A stretch of DNA of 64,000 nucleotides, from positions 152,805,741 to 152,869,740 of the forward strand of contig CM043945.1 in the NCBI GenBank assembly GCA_014529385.2, written 5' to 3'. Source of the stretch: Adiantum capillus-veneris (taxonomy: Eukaryota > Streptophyta > Polypodiopsida > Polypodiales > Pteridaceae). Numbering within the stretch: position 1 is the stretch's first letter; every line of letters starts with the position of its first letter. Below, in pieces: positions 35,401-47,400 of the stretch. Below the pieces are notes generated by a model. It was not told the origin of the DNA, did no database searches, and was given only the letters and a program-made list of their open reading frames with translations. Both the position numbers and the translations under genes were made by a program.

Positions 35401-38400
35401 TGTTATGCGCTCCCGTTTGTGACAACCCGCGACCAACAACCCCATTCACTTGCGTTTTTCTGATCGCCAGCCAAGGAGCAGATTCAGCGTTTTTATTGGA
35501 GCTTTCAGCCTTGGTAAAATGCAGCCAATGCAGGGATTTACTAACGCTAGCAGAAGCGTGTCATTCAGCGTTTTTCAGCATGGAACCCATTGCCACAATC
35601 AGCGTTTTTGCAGCCTTCAGCCATATCAGCAAAATGCAGCATGAACCTGCTTTATCATCAGCGTTTTTACCATCAGCATGACCCCCGACAACCCCACCAT
35701 TTTCAGCCCTTAAGATAGCAGTAAAACGGTCGATTTCAGCCCCAAAACAGTCCACGAAATTCAGCCAATAGAAGATCACAGATTTCAGCCTAAGTCGTCG
35801 TCATCGGCATAGTCCAAGTCGCATCAGTCCATTGCATATGCATTTACACCTTTGTGCAATCAAAGTAGACCACTCGCCGACGAGAGTGGGGCCTTCGAAG
35901 GAGGGTTTTACAACCTCTCGGGTGTCGAATCTCTTTTCTCTCCTTCTCTCAGTCTCATTCACTTGCACGCACAATATCCACTCACTTTGTTCGTGATCAT
36001 AGCACTCTCCATAGATGGAAGGCTCTCTCCTTCCCTAAGAACTAAAAGGAACCTTAAGCAATAAAGATCACTAATCTTGAGAAAATACAACTTCATTCCG
36101 CTGCACCTAACACGACCCCATTTTGTTTACGTATGTTTGATGAACGGTTTGACACTCCGTCCCTTTGTTCATCTGCATTGCATGCACAGTCTTTTAGGAA
36201 GACTAGGATTTTTCTAGTCACTTTACATGGAATGGGTATGTTCATGTTTTTGTGTTGGAAGTGGTTTCAGGAATTTTCCGCCTCAGAGATTCTTGAAGAT
36301 GGTAGACGCATGACTATAGACGAAGTTGAAGCATTGAAGGAGCCTCAGAAGACTTTGTCGCTTTCGACGCGGCCCAAAGAAGCAAGTGTTGTAGAACTTT
36401 ATGAAGTTCAAGTATCGCATGACCCACACATCAGAGTGGGCCGGTGAAGAGTCCTTCCCAGGATTCCAGACGCTGTTGGCGATCTCCCTCGACGCCATAC
36501 AGTTTGGTATCAGTACCTCACTTTGAAAAGGAGAGGATGTCACGTGACACTTCTAACCCTATGTGTACGTGGACAAGCTACTACAAGACCTGGGTTGGGT
36601 TCAATTCAGTTCAGTTAGCCTAGCTTAGGAAGTGTTTTGACATTTTTATGAGTCTGTTCGTAGACCGTGCATGCCCAGGTACTTAGAGTAGATGCATATC
36701 CTCTGGTTGCACACAGCATGATCATCAAATTTCCATCAAAACCCATCAGGAGCATTTCTACAGTGCATAGACCTATTTTTCCTATTTTTGACATTTTTCA
36801 CTTATTATTTTTAAGTGACTTTTGTTGGGAATTGGTTAGGGCAAATTTAGCAAGCAAGTATATAAGAAAACCCAACGCTAGCACTTTTTGGCAGAAGAGG
36901 CAGCAGGAACAACTTGTTGAACAGACACCTCTCAACAAGACCTCCCCACCGGCGGTAAACCTAGTGTTTTCAGCCAAGGACCAAAGATCAGTCAGTATTT
37001 TCATTTGCAAGCAGATCAGCCAGCGTTTTGCTTTTGCAGATCCAAATCGGCGGTAGCAGAACCAATAGAAGACATATCAGCCCTAGCGTTAGCAGATTGC
37101 ACAGCAAGGGACCTCGCGTTTTTGCAGCAGGATCCCAAATCAGCCTAGCGTTTTTGCATCTGCAAGAGACTTAGCGTTTTTGCAGATCTTCGCGACAAAA
37201 TCACAGTAGACTCGGCGTTTTCAGTTTCCAGTAGTCAGACTCCGCAGTAGCACCCCCAAACCTCACAGATCTCACCGTCCCGCAGCAGATCCTCTCCGCA
37301 CGGTTAGATCTAGCGCAGTTTGCAGTTTTAGCTTGGAAAACGCAGATTGAGACTGAGAAATAGAGAGAGAGAAGAGAATACGACACTGGGAAGTTGCCAA
37401 ACCCTCCTCCAAGGGCCCAACTCTCGTTGGCGAGAGTGGTCTACTATTGATTGCACAATCTGATACAATGGCTGATGCGATGATTCTAAATGCTTGCTAT
37501 GTCGAGGTCGACGGTGTGGACAACGAGGACTAGACTAGGGCTGAAAACTGAGTGCTGTATAGACGACGGGACGACGACTGTGATGACTGAACTGACTTTT
37601 CTTCTGCTACTTCTTATAGGCTGAAATCGATGATGTCATGCTGTTGAAAACGCTGGTTCACTGCTGCAAAAAAACGCTGGATGTGGCTGTCTAAGAAACA
37701 CTGATCCTGCTGGTCATGAAAAGGCTATTGAGTGGGGCTGTTGAGCATCATCCAAAGGCTGAATTTTGTTGCAGGTCCTTGCTGAAATCGCTGCTGAAAA
37801 ACGCCAAATGCAGGGATGAAAAACGCCAGGCTAAGGGCTGAAAAACGCCAAGCTGAATGGGTGAATTGGAAAGCTGTAAAAATGCTGATCTGGTTGATCA
37901 AAAACGCTGGTATGCTGCTGGTGAATCGCCAAGGGGAGTTTCCCTTGTTGAAAACGCAAGGTCCTTGTGTTGATCTTGCTTGAGAATTGGCCTGTTCAGC
38001 AATGCTCCGGTCGCCTCTTCTGCCAGAAAGTGCTAACTCTGGTTTGCTTTTATATTATCTTAGCAAAATTGCTCGACCTAGTTTCCAACCAAAGTCACTT
38101 AATAAATAAGTGAAAAATGTAAATAGGGAAAATAGGTCTAATGCACTGGGAAATGCTCCTGATGGATTCTGATGGGAATACTGATGATCATGCTGTGTGC
38201 AACCGGAGGATATGCATCTACTTTAAGTGTCTGGACATGCACAGTCTGCGAACAGGCTCACAAAAGTGCTAGATCACTTTCTAATCTAACTGAACTGAAC
38301 CCATGTCATGAAGTAGCTTGTCCACGTACACATGGGGTTAGATGTGCACGTGACATCCCCTCCTTTTCAAAGCGAGGTACTAATACCGAACTGTATTGCG

Positions 38401-41400
38401 TCGAGGGAGATCGCCAACAGCGTCTGGAATCCTGCAAAGGACTCTTCGCCGGCCCACTCTGATGCGTGGGTCATGCGATACTTGAATTTCATAAAGGTTT
38501 GCAACGCTTGCTTCTTTGGGCCGTGCCGAAAGCAACACAAAGTCACCTTCAATGCTTCCACTTCGTCTAGAGTCATGTGTCTAACTTCTTCAAGAATCTC
38601 TGAGGCTGAAAATTCCTGAAACCACTTCCAACACAAAAAACATGAACATACCCATTCCATGTAAAGTGACTGGAAAAATTCTAGTCTTCCTTAAAGACTT
38701 TGCTTGCAATGTCGATGAACAAATAGACGGAGTGCCAAACCGTTCATCACACACACGCAAACAATGAGATTGAATCTTTTCTTTCTGATCGAAATCAATC
38801 AACTGTGGCAATTCACAATGGAAATGTCCATGCTTGGTGCTCATACTTTCTTCGTGCTCTTTCTACGACTATGTCGTGCCAAGGAAGAGACATGTGACTT
38901 GCTTGAATGCATACTTTTTAGCTTTTCATGAGAAATCCGCATACATCCGTGCTCATTCATGAGTGAATCGTGCTCAACATACAATATGACATGCCTAGGA
39001 AAAGGGATCATGTAAAGACGCTGACTAAAATACAGAAAACGATCACGAATGAAACACTCGAACAATGCCTCTGACTAATCATTCGAACTCATAGTACTTC
39101 CTGTAAGGGTTCTTTAGACCTAGGCTCGAGAGCCAAGATCGGTTCTTCCTGAGGGATTGAATCTGCAATGAGGTTAGCTTCACTAGAGAAAGTATCAACT
39201 AACACATCAACAATCACATGTGACATCATCTTCATGCAAATCATCATGCTTGTGAGAAATCACATCTTGATCATCATGCAATCCATCATGCTTGTCATCA
39301 TGCAAATCCCGTGTGTCATGCTTTAGAGAAGAAGAGACTGAGAGAGTCTCCTTTTTCCGAATGAGTCTCCTTTTTCCGAATCTCTTGCATCTGTGCTTGC
39401 ACTTGAGAAAAGAGTCGCAACATCTGCTAGGTGCAGCGGAATGATTGTTTGCGCTTTGCTCAAGATGAGTGCTCCGAACTGTGCTCAAGGTTCCTTTTGT
39501 TCTTATGGAAGGTAGATCCTTCCGTTCTTAATGAGAGAGTGCTATGATCACAAACAAAGTGAAGGGACATTGTGCGTGCAAGTGTATGAGACTGAGAGAT
39601 AGAGAGAGAAGAGAGATACGACACAAGAGACGTAAAACCCTCCTCCAAAGGGCCCACTCTCGTCGACGAGAGTGGTCTACTTATGATTGCACAATCTGGT
39701 ACAAACTGTATGCACGAGACTAATGCAACCTGGGACTATGTCTGTGACGACGATGGGGATGACGACGACGACTTAAGGGTTGAAATCTGCGGTCTTCTAT
39801 CTGCTGTCCATAAAAACGCTATGGATGAAAATCTGGGACTGTTTCGGGGTGGCTGAAACGCTGTTTTGGCTGCGTTTTTGAGGGCTGAAAATGGGGATCT
39901 TCTGCAAATCTCTATGGCTGAATCTGCTGCTGTTCATGCATGCTGAAAACGCTGACTATCTGCGGCAAAATGGGCTGAAAATAGAAAACGCTGATGTGCC
40001 TTGTAGCGTTAGTGAAAAACGTTGGGTTTCTGGGGACTGTTGGCAATGATAGCCAGGCTGAAAACGCCAAGGGCTAGGGGGACTGTTGTTGATACCAAAA
40101 CGCTAGGCTTGATGTTGGCAATGACGGCAAAGCTGAAAACGCCAAGTGCTTGTGGGTGCTGCGGGGTTCTTGCTGAGAAGATGCCTGTTGAGCGGTGGAG
40201 CTCCTGTTGCCTTTTCTGCCATTTAGTGCTAACTTTGGTTTGCTTATATACAAACTTAGCAAAGTTGCCCTACCTACTTTTGTTGGGAAGTCACTTAAAT
40301 TAATAAGTGAAAAATGTCAAAAATAGGGAAAATAGGCTAAATGCACTGGAAAAATCCCCTAACTGATTCTAATGGATTTTGATGGGAATACTGATGATCA
40401 TGCTGTGTGCAACCAGAGGATATGCATCTAGCAGTAGGAGCACCTTGCTCAACAGGCAACTTCTCAGCAGAACCTTGGTGGATTCCCTCCAAGCAAGGTC
40501 CCAAGCCTTGGCGTTTTCTCCAAGCAGCAGATTCATATCCCTAGCGTTTTCAACAGCCTTCATCGCTGGCAAGCCAAGCCCTTGGCGTTTTTGCATCAGA
40601 TCGTCGCCGGAAAGACTATCACATGCTTGGCGTTTTTGGTCAACCTCAGCTTGCTAGCGTTTTTGGTTCTCAGCACACCTAGCGTTTTTGGAATTCAGCC
40701 CTAGCTTTGCAGGGTTTCCATTACCATCCGAAGGCTGCAATTTTAGCAGCGTTTTCAGCAATAGAAGACTTGCAGATTCAGCCCACAAGAAGTAGCAGAT
40801 TCAGCCGTAAAGACATCAGTTTTCAGCATTTGGGAACCTCAGTTTTCAGCCCTAAACCGAAAAGATCCACCGAAAACAGCCCCCGAATCAGCGTTTTCAA
40901 TCGCAGATTTCAGCCCATAGCGTTTTTGGACAGTAGTAGAAAGATTGCAGATTTCAGCCCGTAGGTTGACTTCGTCATCACCGTCGTCATCGTCGACATA
41001 GCCTAGACTTGCATCAGTCTCATGCATACCATTTGTACCAGATTGTGCAATCATAAGTAGACCACTCTCGCCGACGAGAGTGGGGCCTTCAAAGGAGGGT
41101 TTTACGTCTCTGGTGTCGTATTTCTCTTCTCTCTCTATCTCTCAGTCTCATACACTTGCACGCATAGTGTCCATTCACTTTGTTTGTGATCATAGCATTC
41201 TCTCACTAAGAACGGAAGGCTCTACCTTCCATAAGAACAAAAGGAACCTTGAGCACAGTTCGGAGCACTCATCTTGAGCAAAACGCAGACAATCATTCCG
41301 CTGCACCTAACATTATCTGCAACGAGGTTAGCTTCGCTAGAAAAAGCATCAACTAACACATCATCCTTGTGAACAATCACATCTTCTTCATGCAACTCAT

Positions 41401-44400
41401 CATGCTTGTGAGAAATTCACATCTTGATTAGGCAAATCATCATGCTTGTCTTTATCATCCCAATCATCATGCTCAACATTATCATTCAAATCATCATGCT
41501 TCTTATAATCATGCAAATCCTGTGTGTCATGCTTGGGAGAAGAAGAGACTGAGAGAGTCTCCTTTTCCCGAATCTCTTGCATCTGTGCCGGCACTTGAGA
41601 CAAGAGTCGCAAGAACTCTTGCATGTGTCGGTCGCGCCTTTCTTGTCTTGCCTGTCTTTCGGCTTCTCTTTCTGCTTTGTCTTCTGCGTGTCCGCGTTCC
41701 ATTTCTGCTTTTCTTTCTTTGCATTCACGATCAAATTCTGCCATTCTTTCTGCATTTCTTGTTTCGCGTTCTAAATTCTGTTTCAGAAACAACTCCTCCA
41801 AAGCCTCCATAGGAGTTAGTGCAATTCTTGACGTAGATGTGGAAGGGGGAGGGTCGGAAAAACCTTATGGTGGGGAAAATTCTTCTTCGCCTCTCTCATG
41901 CTCATCACCTCCAAGCGAAGTATCCATTCCGCTTCGAGTGATGACCATCCACTGAAGTCGTGGGTTCTTGTGGGTCTTGGGTTCTTAAGTTCATGAGGAA
42001 CTTGGGTTCTTGGGGGTCTTGGTTCTTAAGTCCACGAGGAACTTGGGTTCTTGAGGGTCTTAAGGTTCTTGAGGTTTTCTTTTGCTTGCGAACCGCGTTT
42101 GAGAAGGATCTTCTCTTCACTCGAGTTCTACTCCTTTCTGCGGGCGCACCCCTTGGCGGCCTTGCGCTCACACCAAGGTTGCTTTTTCCTACCTCACGTC
42201 GATTGGCCGGCCGCTAAGTGCACGGTCCGCTCTCAATGAGTGAAAAGAGACATAAGGGGAGGCTGGACAAGCCCTTCTTTCCTGGGATTCCTTTCACTCT
42301 TCAAAAACACGATTAGGAATCGACACGCCCAAGCGAACTTTGGGTTCGTGCGACCTCAACAAGCAAAACAAAATCTTGCGATTCTTGTGGTTCTTTCCTT
42401 GAGTGATACAGAACACTGCCAAAGCTCTGATACCAATGTTAGGTGCAGCGGAATGATTGTTTGCGCTTTGCTCAAGATGAGTGCTCTGAACTGTGCTCAA
42501 GGTTCCTTTTGTTCCTATGGAAGGTAGAGCCTTCCGTTCTTAATGAGAGAGTGCTATGATCACAAACAAAGTGAATGGACATTGTGCGTGCAAGTGTATG
42601 AGACTGAGAGATAGAGAGAGAAGAGAGATACGACACCAGAGACGTTGTAAAACCCTCCTCCAAAGGCCCCACTCTCGTCGACGAGAGTGGTCTACTTATG
42701 ATTGCACAATCTGGTACAAACTGTATGCACGAGACTAATGCAACCTGGGACTATGTCAGTGATGACGACGGGGATGACGACGACGACTTAAGGGCTGAAA
42801 TCTGTGGTCTTCTATCTGCTGTCCATAAAAACGTTATGGCTGAAAATCTGGGACTGTTTCGGGGTGGCTGAAAACGCAGTTTTGGCTGCGTTTTTGAGGG
42901 CTGAAAATGGGGATCTTCTGCAAATCTCTATGGCTGAATCTGCTGCTGTTCATGCATGCTGAAAACACTGACTATCTGCGGCAAAATGGGCTGAAAATAG
43001 AAAATGCTGATGTGCCTTGTAGCGTTGGTTCTTGCTGAGAAGATGCCTGTTGAGCGGTGGAGCTCCTGTTGCCTCTTCTGCCATTTAGTGCTAACTTTGG
43101 TTTGCTTATATACAAACTTATCAAAATTGCTCTACCTACTTTTGTTGGGAAGTCACTTAAATTAATAAGTGAAAAATGTCAAAAATAGGGAAAATAGGCT
43201 AAATGCACTGGAAAAATCCCCTAATTGATTCTAATGGATTCTGATGGGAATACTGATGATCATGCTATGTGCAACTAGAGGATATGCATCTATGCTAAGT
43301 GATTGGGCATGCACGGTCTACGAATAGACTCACAAAAGTGCCAGATCACTTCTAAATCTAGACTTACTGGACTGACTGAACCCTGATCATGCTGTAGCTT
43401 GTCCACGGACACATAGGGTTGGATGTGTCACGTGACAACATCTCTTTCATGTGTTGGTCGTTCATTGCTTGACTTGCTTTGTTCTCGCTATCAAATGCTG
43501 CTTGTCTTTCTTTGTTCTTGCGATCAAACTCTGCTTCTCTTTCTTTGTTCTCGCGCTCGTGCTCACGCTCTATGGCTGCCATTCTTTCTTCGTATTCACG
43601 ATCTATGGCTGCCCTTCTTTCTTCATAGGCCTTTCTTTCTACTTCTCTTTTTGCTTTTCTTTCTTCGCGTTCTAACTTTCTTTCCATAAACATCTGCTCC
43701 CAACTCCTCCGTAGGAGTTAGTGCAATCCTTGGCGTAGATGGGGAAGGGGGAGGGTTTGAAAAACCTCCTGGTCGGGAAAATTCTTCTTCGTCTCTCGCA
43801 TGCTCATCACCTCCAAGCGAAGTATCCACTCCACTTCAAGTGATGACCATTCACTGATGTCGTGGGTTCTTGTGGTCTTGGGTTCTTAAGTTCACGAGGA
43901 ACTTGGGGGCTTGGTTCTTGAGGGTCTTGAGTTCTTGAGGTTCTTGCGGTTCTTCTTTCGCTTGCAATCTATGTTAGAGAAGGATCTTCTCTTCACCCGA
44001 GTTCTGCTCTTTTCCGCGGGTGCACCCCTTGGCGGCTTTGCGCTCACACCAACGTTTGCTTTTTCCCACCTCACGTCGATTGGCTGGCCGCTAAGTGCAC
44101 GGTCCGCTCTCAATGAGTGAAAAGAGGCACAAGGGGAGGTTGGACAAGTCCTTCTTTCTTTGGTTTCCTGTCACTCTTCAAAAACACGATTAGGAATTGA
44201 CACGCCCAAGAGGACTTGGGTTACGTGCGACCGCAACAACCATAAAAAATTCTGTGGTTCTTTTGGTTCTTTCTTTTAGTGATACAGAACACTGCCAAAA
44301 CTCTGATACCAATGTAAGGTGCAGCAGAATGAATGTTGAACTTTGCTCAAGATGAGTGTTTCGAACTGTGCTCAAGGGTTCCTTTTACTTACGGAAGGGA

Positions 44401-47400
44401 GAGCCGTCTGTCCCTTTAGTTAGAGAGTGCAATGAACACAAACAAAGTGAATGGACACTGTGAATGGAAGTGCATGAGACTGAGAGATAGAGATAGAAGA
44501 GAATACGACACCGGGAAGTTGCCAAACCCTCCTCCAAGGGGCCCCACTCTCGTTGGCGAGAGTGGTCTACTATTGATTGCACAATCTGACACAATGGCTG
44601 ATGCGATGATTCTAAATGCTTGCGATGTCGAGGTCGACGGTGTGGACGACGAGGACAAGACTAGGGCTGAAAACTGAGTGCTGTACAGACGACGGGACGA
44701 CGACTGTGATGGCTGAACTGACTTTCCTTTTGCTACTTCTTATACGCTGAAATTGATGATGTCATGCTGCTGAAAACGCTGGTTCACTGCTGCAAAAAAA
44801 CGCTGGATGTGGCTATCTAAGAAACACTGATCCTGCTGGTCATGAAAACGCTACTGAGTGGGGCTGCTGAGCATCATCCAAAGGCTGAATTTTGTTGCAG
44901 GCCCTTGCTGAAATCGCTGCTGAAAAACGCCAAATGCACGGCTGAAAAACGCCAGGCTGAATGGCTGAAACTGCAAGCTGTAAAAACGCTGATCTGGTTG
45001 ATAAAAAACGCTGGTATGCTGCTGGTGAATCGCCAAGGGAAGGGCTGAAATTAAACTCCAGGTCCTTGTGTTGGTCTTGCTTGAGAATTGGCCTGTTGAG
45101 CAATGCTCCCGTTGCCTCTTCTGCCAGAAAGTGCTAACTCTGGTTTGCTTTTATATTATCTTAGCAAAATTGCCCTACCTAGTTTCCAAAAAAGTCACTT
45201 AATAAATAAGTGAAAAATGTCAAAAATAGGGAAAATAGGTCTAATGCACTTGGAAATGCTCCTGATGGATTCTGATGGGAATGCTGATGATCATGCTGTG
45301 TGCAATTGGAGGATATGCATCTACTCTAAGTGTCTGGACATGCACGGTCTGCGAACAGACTCACAAAAGTGCCAGATCACTTTCTAATCTAACTGAACTG
45401 AACCCATGTCATGAAGTAGCTTGTCCATGTACACATAGGGTTAGATGTAAACGTGACAGTTCTTGAGGTTCTTCTTTCGCTTGCAATCTGTGTTGGAGAA
45501 GGATCTTCTCTTCACCCGAGCTCTTCTCTTTCCGCGGGCGCACCCCTTGGCGGCCTTGCGCTCACACCAAAGTTGCTTTTTCCCACCTCACGTCGATTGG
45601 CCGGCCGCTAAGTGCATGGTCCGCTCTCAATGAGTAAAAAGAGAACAAGGGGAGGTTGGACAAGCCCTTCTTTCTTGGGTTTCTTGTCACTCTTCAAAAA
45701 CACGATCAGGAATCGACACGCCCAAGTGGACTTGGGTTAGTGCGACCTCAAGAAGCAAAAAATATTCTATGGTTCTTTCCTTGAGTGATACAGAACACTG
45801 CCAAAGCTCTGATACCAACGTAAGGTGCAGCAGTCGTGAATGTTGAACTTTGCTCAAGATGAGTGCTTCGAACTGTGCTCAAGGTTCCTTTTACTTAGTG
45901 AGAGAGTGCAATGGACACAAACAAAGTGAACACTGTGAATGAGGTGCATAAGACTGAGAGATAGAGAGAGAAGAATACGACACCAGAATGTTGTCAAACC
46001 CTCTTCTGAAGGCCCCACTCTCTATTGCGAGAGCGGTCTACTATTGGTTGCACAAATCTTTACAATGCTTGGACTTCCCGACGATGTCGACGACGATGAG
46101 GATGACGACGAGACAGGCTGAAATGTGAAAACGCTAAGGGTTGAAATCTGCAAATCTTTGTCTGCTGAATTCTGACTCTATGTCGGTGATGATGTTGATG
46201 GCGACGATGCGACGACGACGTGCTGAAAACGCAGATGTTGTAATTTGCGTTTTCCGGGCTGAAACTGCAAACTACGCTGTATCTGACCGTGCGGCGAGGA
46301 TCTGTTGCGGGAAGGTGAGATCTGCGAGGTTCGGGACTTCTAATGCGGTGTCTGACTCGTGAAAACTGAAAACGCTGATGCTTCTGATGGTTCCGTCGCG
46401 GCGAATCTGCAAAACGCTGATTTGTCAGGCTGATACAAAAAGGCTAGGGCTGATTTGGGCTCTGCTGCAAAAACACTATGGATCTGTTGCTTCTGCTAAT
46501 GCCGGGGCTGATCTGTCATGCAAAAACGCTAGGCTTGGTTCTTGATGAAAACGCTAGGGGAGTCTTTCTGAGAAGGTGCTGCTGAACACTCGGTTCCTGT
46601 TGCCTCTTCTGCCAGAAAGTGCTAGCGCTAGGGTTTCTTATATACTTGGCTATCAAAATTGCCCTACCTAGTTCCCAACAAAAGTCACTTAAAAATAATA
46701 AGTGAAAAATGTCAAAAATAGGATTGGTCTATGCACTGTAAAAATGCTCCTGATGGAAATCTGATGATCATGTTGTGTGCAACCAGAGGATACACATCTA
46801 ATCTAAGTGTCTGGACATGCACGGTCTGCGAACAGACTCACAAAAGTGCCATATCACTTCCTAATCTAGGCTGACTGAACTGAACTGAACTCATGTCATG
46901 AAGTAGCTTGTCCACGTACACATAGGGTTAGATGTGCACGTGGCAGTTTGGTGCATTTTTGGGCAGAAAACAGAGAATTCAGCGTGCTGTAAAATCTCGC
47001 CAGGTTTGGAAAATTGCTCGAATGCGTAGGGAAAGTCACCTTTTGCTTGGGGAGTTTGTCTGTGAAGCCTCCTACTGCGGTTATGTTGCCGAAATTGGGC
47101 TAGAGTCGGTCTTTTCAGCCCGATAAAAGTGGGACAACTCGTAGGAATTTACAGGTTTTCCCCAAAGTTTTAACCGAGTAAAGAAATACCGAGAGGGGCG
47201 CCAATCTTTGGGGCCAATGAGGTGTCACTGTCTGCTTGGAAGCACTCTAGTTCTCAGGCCATGTTATGTTTGAAGTGTAGTTTCCAGTCACAGGCTTATT
47301 CGTAAAGTTCTTGTGTGTCATAAAGTTTAATAGTGTAAAGATCGGGTGAAAGCTAAAGTCTACCGCCCTACGGGCCGGTTCCAATTCTCCTATCACGATT

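Larger units (their letters stand above)
33908..35424 (+). mobile_element. Solo LTR of an unrelated element inside B's 3' LTR
   Basis: A 1517-bp sequence starting TGTTGCTAAATT and ending TTTGTGACA, absent from every other copy of the host LTR. It has LTR signals: TATAAAA at 34818-34824 and AATAAA at 35247-35252. Flanking pentamers CCTCG (33903-33907) and ACCCG (35425-35429) look like decayed copies of a TCCCG duplication. There is no internal coding region. It also carries four tandem hairpins (34067-34375) and an A-rich tract (about 34709-34770). Confidence 0.8.
30080..36112 (+). mobile_element. Element B: most complete copy of the non-autonomous LTR family
   Basis: 5' LTR 30080-31279 (1200 bp), primer site 31280-31292, internal region 31280-33390, purine tract AAAAGGAGGGGA ending at 33390. 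The 3' LTR is 33391-36112, which is 1200 bp once the solo-LTR insertion and its duplication are removed. Perfect CGACC duplications flank it. The internal region is about 2.1 kb and encodes one gag-like frame. The lack of protease, reverse transcriptase, RNase H and integrase means it must depend on enzymes from another element. It is the best reference copy in this window. Confidence 0.92.
33391..36112 (+). repeat. Element B 3' LTR, interrupted by a solo LTR
   Basis: LTR parts 33391-33907 and 35430-36112. The sequence ...TTTTCC / CGCGACCAACAAC... is continuous in the 5' LTR, which proves the insertion. The left part keeps the TATATAAG box. Confidence 0.9.
27357..37348 (+). mobile_element. 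Element A: non-autonomous LTR retrotransposon, split by element B
   Basis: The 5' LTR is 27357-28558. A TTGGTATCAGAGC primer site follows directly at 28559-28571. The internal region is 28559-30079 and resumes at 36118-36537; the purine-rich GAAAAGGAGAGGA precedes the 3' LTR 36538-37348, which is cut short. The interruption is element B plus its CGACC duplication. Removing B restores continuity: the sequence before (AAGATTCGACC) runs into the sequence after (CCATTTTGTTTACG), matching the intact copy in B. It codes only a gag-like protein and no polymerase. It lost its 3' end where it meets a minus-strand LTR. Confidence 0.88.
39425..43437 (-). mobile_element. Element D, inserted in element E, partly deleted
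   Basis: Minus-strand copy of the family: 5' LTR 42437-43437, primer site complement 42424-42436, internal region 41313-42436, and a 3' LTR remnant 39425-40430. Its internal 3' part and the start of its 3' LTR are missing. In their place is a plus-strand LTR fragment (40431-41312). It is flanked by ACATC duplications. The two D LTRs share diagnostic segments (for example GACGAGAGTGGTCTACTTAT) not found in E. Confidence 0.85.

Noticed and set aside
27357-46945. CRISPR-like or satellite array reading of the repeated intron sequences
   Set aside because: The repeats are about 1-kb LTRs with primer sites, purine tracts and target duplications, which fully explain the periodicity.
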